64,000 nt of DNA, from the NCBI GenBank assembly GCA_903813345.2, contig CAIIXF020000002.1:11428150-11492149 (forward strand). The letters run 5' to 3'. Within the stretch, counting starts at the first letter, position 1. Every line of letters begins with the position of its first letter. The notes under the pieces were generated by a model, which saw only the letters and a list, made by a program, of their open reading frames with translations, was not told where the DNA came from and made no database searches. The translations under genes and the position numbers were made by a program. This stretch comes from Owenia fusiformis (lineage: Eukaryota; Annelida; Polychaeta; Sabellida; Oweniidae). Positions 62,182 to 64,000 of this stretch are shown here, piece by piece.

Positions 62182-62400
62182 AATTATGGATATCCAGAGC
62201 ACTCCAGTTGTAAGGACTTGTACTGTTTATAATATGCACACGTTTGTGCTCATACATCAAATGAATATAGCATCTATAATCATTTTTCTCTAAACATGAC
62301 TTATTTTAGACTTGGAAGCCATTTTGAAAGAATAGCGCCATCTGGCGAAGATTGTCGCCGTCATACATCGATATTGATGAGTGTTTACTCAGGGACCCAA
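62182..62400 (-). promoter_or_regulatory. Putative 5' UTR and promoter-proximal region of MYCBP2
   Basis: An in-frame stop at 62227-62229 shows the reading frame cannot extend far upstream. Two CCAT-type sequences (62319-62325 and 62338-62341, read ATGGC on the gene strand) resemble YY1-type elements often found near animal transcription starts. No TATA box or CpG-rich block is obvious. The assignment is inferred from position only. Confidence 0.25.
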
Positions 62401-62539
62401 GTTCTGAGAAACAGCTAGAAAGTGAAAATGGATATTGGAAAGTATTACGCGAGATATTTTCAGTTCTTGTTGGAAAATAAGTTACTTTTATGATGTGGGG
62501 TGATATCTAGAGTTTGAGACTTGCGAAAATAAGATATCT

Positions 62540-63720
62540 TCATCTTTATACCCCCCGCCCTATAATTTTAGGGGGCTCAGAAGAAAATAGACTTTAATTC
62601 ATAACTTTGGAAGTATATGAGATACAAACTTAATTTTTTCACCAAAATTTATGAAATAACATCAGTAATGAAGAAAAAAAATATTTTGAATGAAAAAAAG
62701 CTAATTTGCATAATTTAACCCTTAAACTGCCATAAAAACTAGTAAATGACGAAATGATGTTATATCACATTTACTGTTGTTGCCTTCATATGAAGTTATA
62801 ACTTATGAAATAATTCCTAAAAATGCATCTATATATGTATAATAAATGTGCAAAATATTAGAAGTGTATCTTACATAAAGACTGTGAAAAAAATTCTCCC
62901 CCTATCCAGATTTTTGAGGGGAGGGGGTCAAATAAAGATGGACTTTAATTCATAATTTTAAAAGTATATGAGGTACAAACTTAATTTTTTCACCAATGTT
63001 TATGTAATAACATCAGTAATTCAGAAAAAATATTTTTGATACGCAAATAAGCTAATTTGCATAATTTAACCCTTATACAGTCATAAAAACTGTTAAATGA
63101 CGATGCGATAAAATACGACATTTACTCTAATTGACCTCTCATGAAGTTTTAACAAATAAAGTAATTCCTAAAAATGCATCTATACGATATATGTATAACA
63201 GATGTGCAAAATATTAAAAGTGTATCTTACATAACGACGCTGAAAAAAAATTGTCCCCCTACCCAGATATTTGAGGGGGGTCAAATGGAAATGGACTTTA
63301 ATTCATAACTTTGGAAGTATATGAGGTACAAACTTAATTCTTTCACCAAAATTTATGTTATAACGTCAGTAATTCGGAAGAAATATCTTGATATGAAAAT
63401 AAGCTAATTTGCATAATTTAACCCTTATACAGTCATAAAAAACGTTAAATGACAAAGTGATGAAATACGACTTTTAATTGACTTCTATATGAAGTTATAA
63501 CTTGTGAAATAATTCCTAGAAATACATTTACAATGGGTATGCACAATATAAAAAGGGTATTGTATATAATGAGTGTGAAAAAATCTCACACCCTACCCTA
63601 ATATTTTAGGGTTGGGGGAAGTTAAAAGAAAATAATTAACTTTGATTCATAACTTTGAAATCGTATAAGAAAGAGCTTATACATGTATTTCTTCGCCATA
63701 ATATTGAGAAATCACATCAA
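62540..63720. repeat. ~350-bp tandem repeat, about 3.4 units, upstream of MYCBP2
   Basis: Anchors GACTTTAATTCATAA at 62590, 62941 and 63294, and a diverged copy near 63638, set a period near 350 bp. Each unit ends in a CCCCC(T/G)A.CC...TTTGAGGGG inverted motif. The repeat lies 350 bp upstream of the start codon and could be part of the promoter environment. Confidence 0.87.
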
Positions 63721-64000
63721 GAATGAAACAAATATTACATGGAAACAATATTATACTAGTAGTAGTGGTAAATTTATTATTTAAAGTCTAACACACTAAA
63801 GATGTTACATTAAGATACATACATGAATTAAAACAATTCCTGGTTGATGCCGACCTATTAGAGACCATCGCATGTAACTATTTCACGCCTTTTGACTCAC
63901 ATATTTATCATACATTTTCCAAATGTCCTTTGAACAGTTTTTTTCATTCATTATTATACAATATTTTCCTAGACTTGTATACATGTAAAAGTCACTATGG
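63721..64000. other. Window end, nothing recognised
   Basis: AT-rich sequence with no repeat or coding signal that I can support. Confidence 0.4.

Larger units (their letters stand above)
59566..60627. mobile_element. Outer TIR element, intron 1
   Basis: TACTAAATACCACCTAGGTG on the left is inverted exactly at 60607-60627. The 1.06-kb interior is AT-rich and contains the smaller TTAA-flanked element carrying the tRNA-like sequence. Confidence 0.82.

Overview
The window is animal nuclear DNA: AT-rich, intron-rich, crowded with minisatellites, inverted-repeat DNA transposons and non-LTR debris, and with no bacterial-style gene packing. One gene dominates. On the minus strand, 40 exons between 62181 and 3216 encode the N-terminal ~1,855 residues of a MYCBP2 / Highwire / RPM-1 (PAM) family giant E3 ubiquitin ligase. 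Every acceptor ends in AG, every donor starts with GT, and all 39 exon-exon phases join without a stop. The repeat style (ACGG-rich MITE tails, foldback elements) and the amount of invertebrate-type repeat suggest a marine invertebrate, perhaps a lophotrochozoan such as a mollusc, but the species cannot be fixed from the sequence alone.

Layout, following the gene 5' to 3' (falling coordinates): upstream tandem repeats (62540-63720); exon 1 (62181); intron 1 of 10 kb with dispersed repeats and a TTAA-flanked element carrying a tRNA-like sequence; exons 2-7 (52033-48493), the N-terminal Lys-rich, acidic and helical region; intron 7 of 13.6 kb holding a ~9.4-kb terminal-inverted-repeat element with other transposons nested inside; exons 8-25 (34883-18478), the beta-propeller/RCC1-like region with a Cys-rich insert; exons 26-30 (17946-16013), PHR domain 1; exons 31-36, a helical linker; exons 37-39 (4934-3583), PHR domain 2; exon 40 (3355-3216), which runs straight into a satellite array reaching the window edge. 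The RING/TC catalytic C-terminus lies beyond position 1.

Intron 35 contains an intact, intronless class A GPCR gene on the opposite strand (6629-7651, 340 aa). Intron 13 holds the 3' end of a LINE.

The most striking pattern concerns tandem repeats and splice sites. At least six tandem arrays of different unit sequence overlap or directly abut splice junctions of this one gene: exon 4 donor (2 x 70 bp), exon 8 donor (23 copies of a 79-bp period), exon 9 donor (2 x 21 bp), exon 10 donor (~33-bp units), exon 22 acceptor (18 x 67 bp) and exon 40 donor (about 21 copies of 96/137-bp units in view). Three of these carry a copy of the splice signal in each unit. In the exon 22 array all 16 internal copies have lost the AG, while in the exon 8 array every decoy donor is intact.
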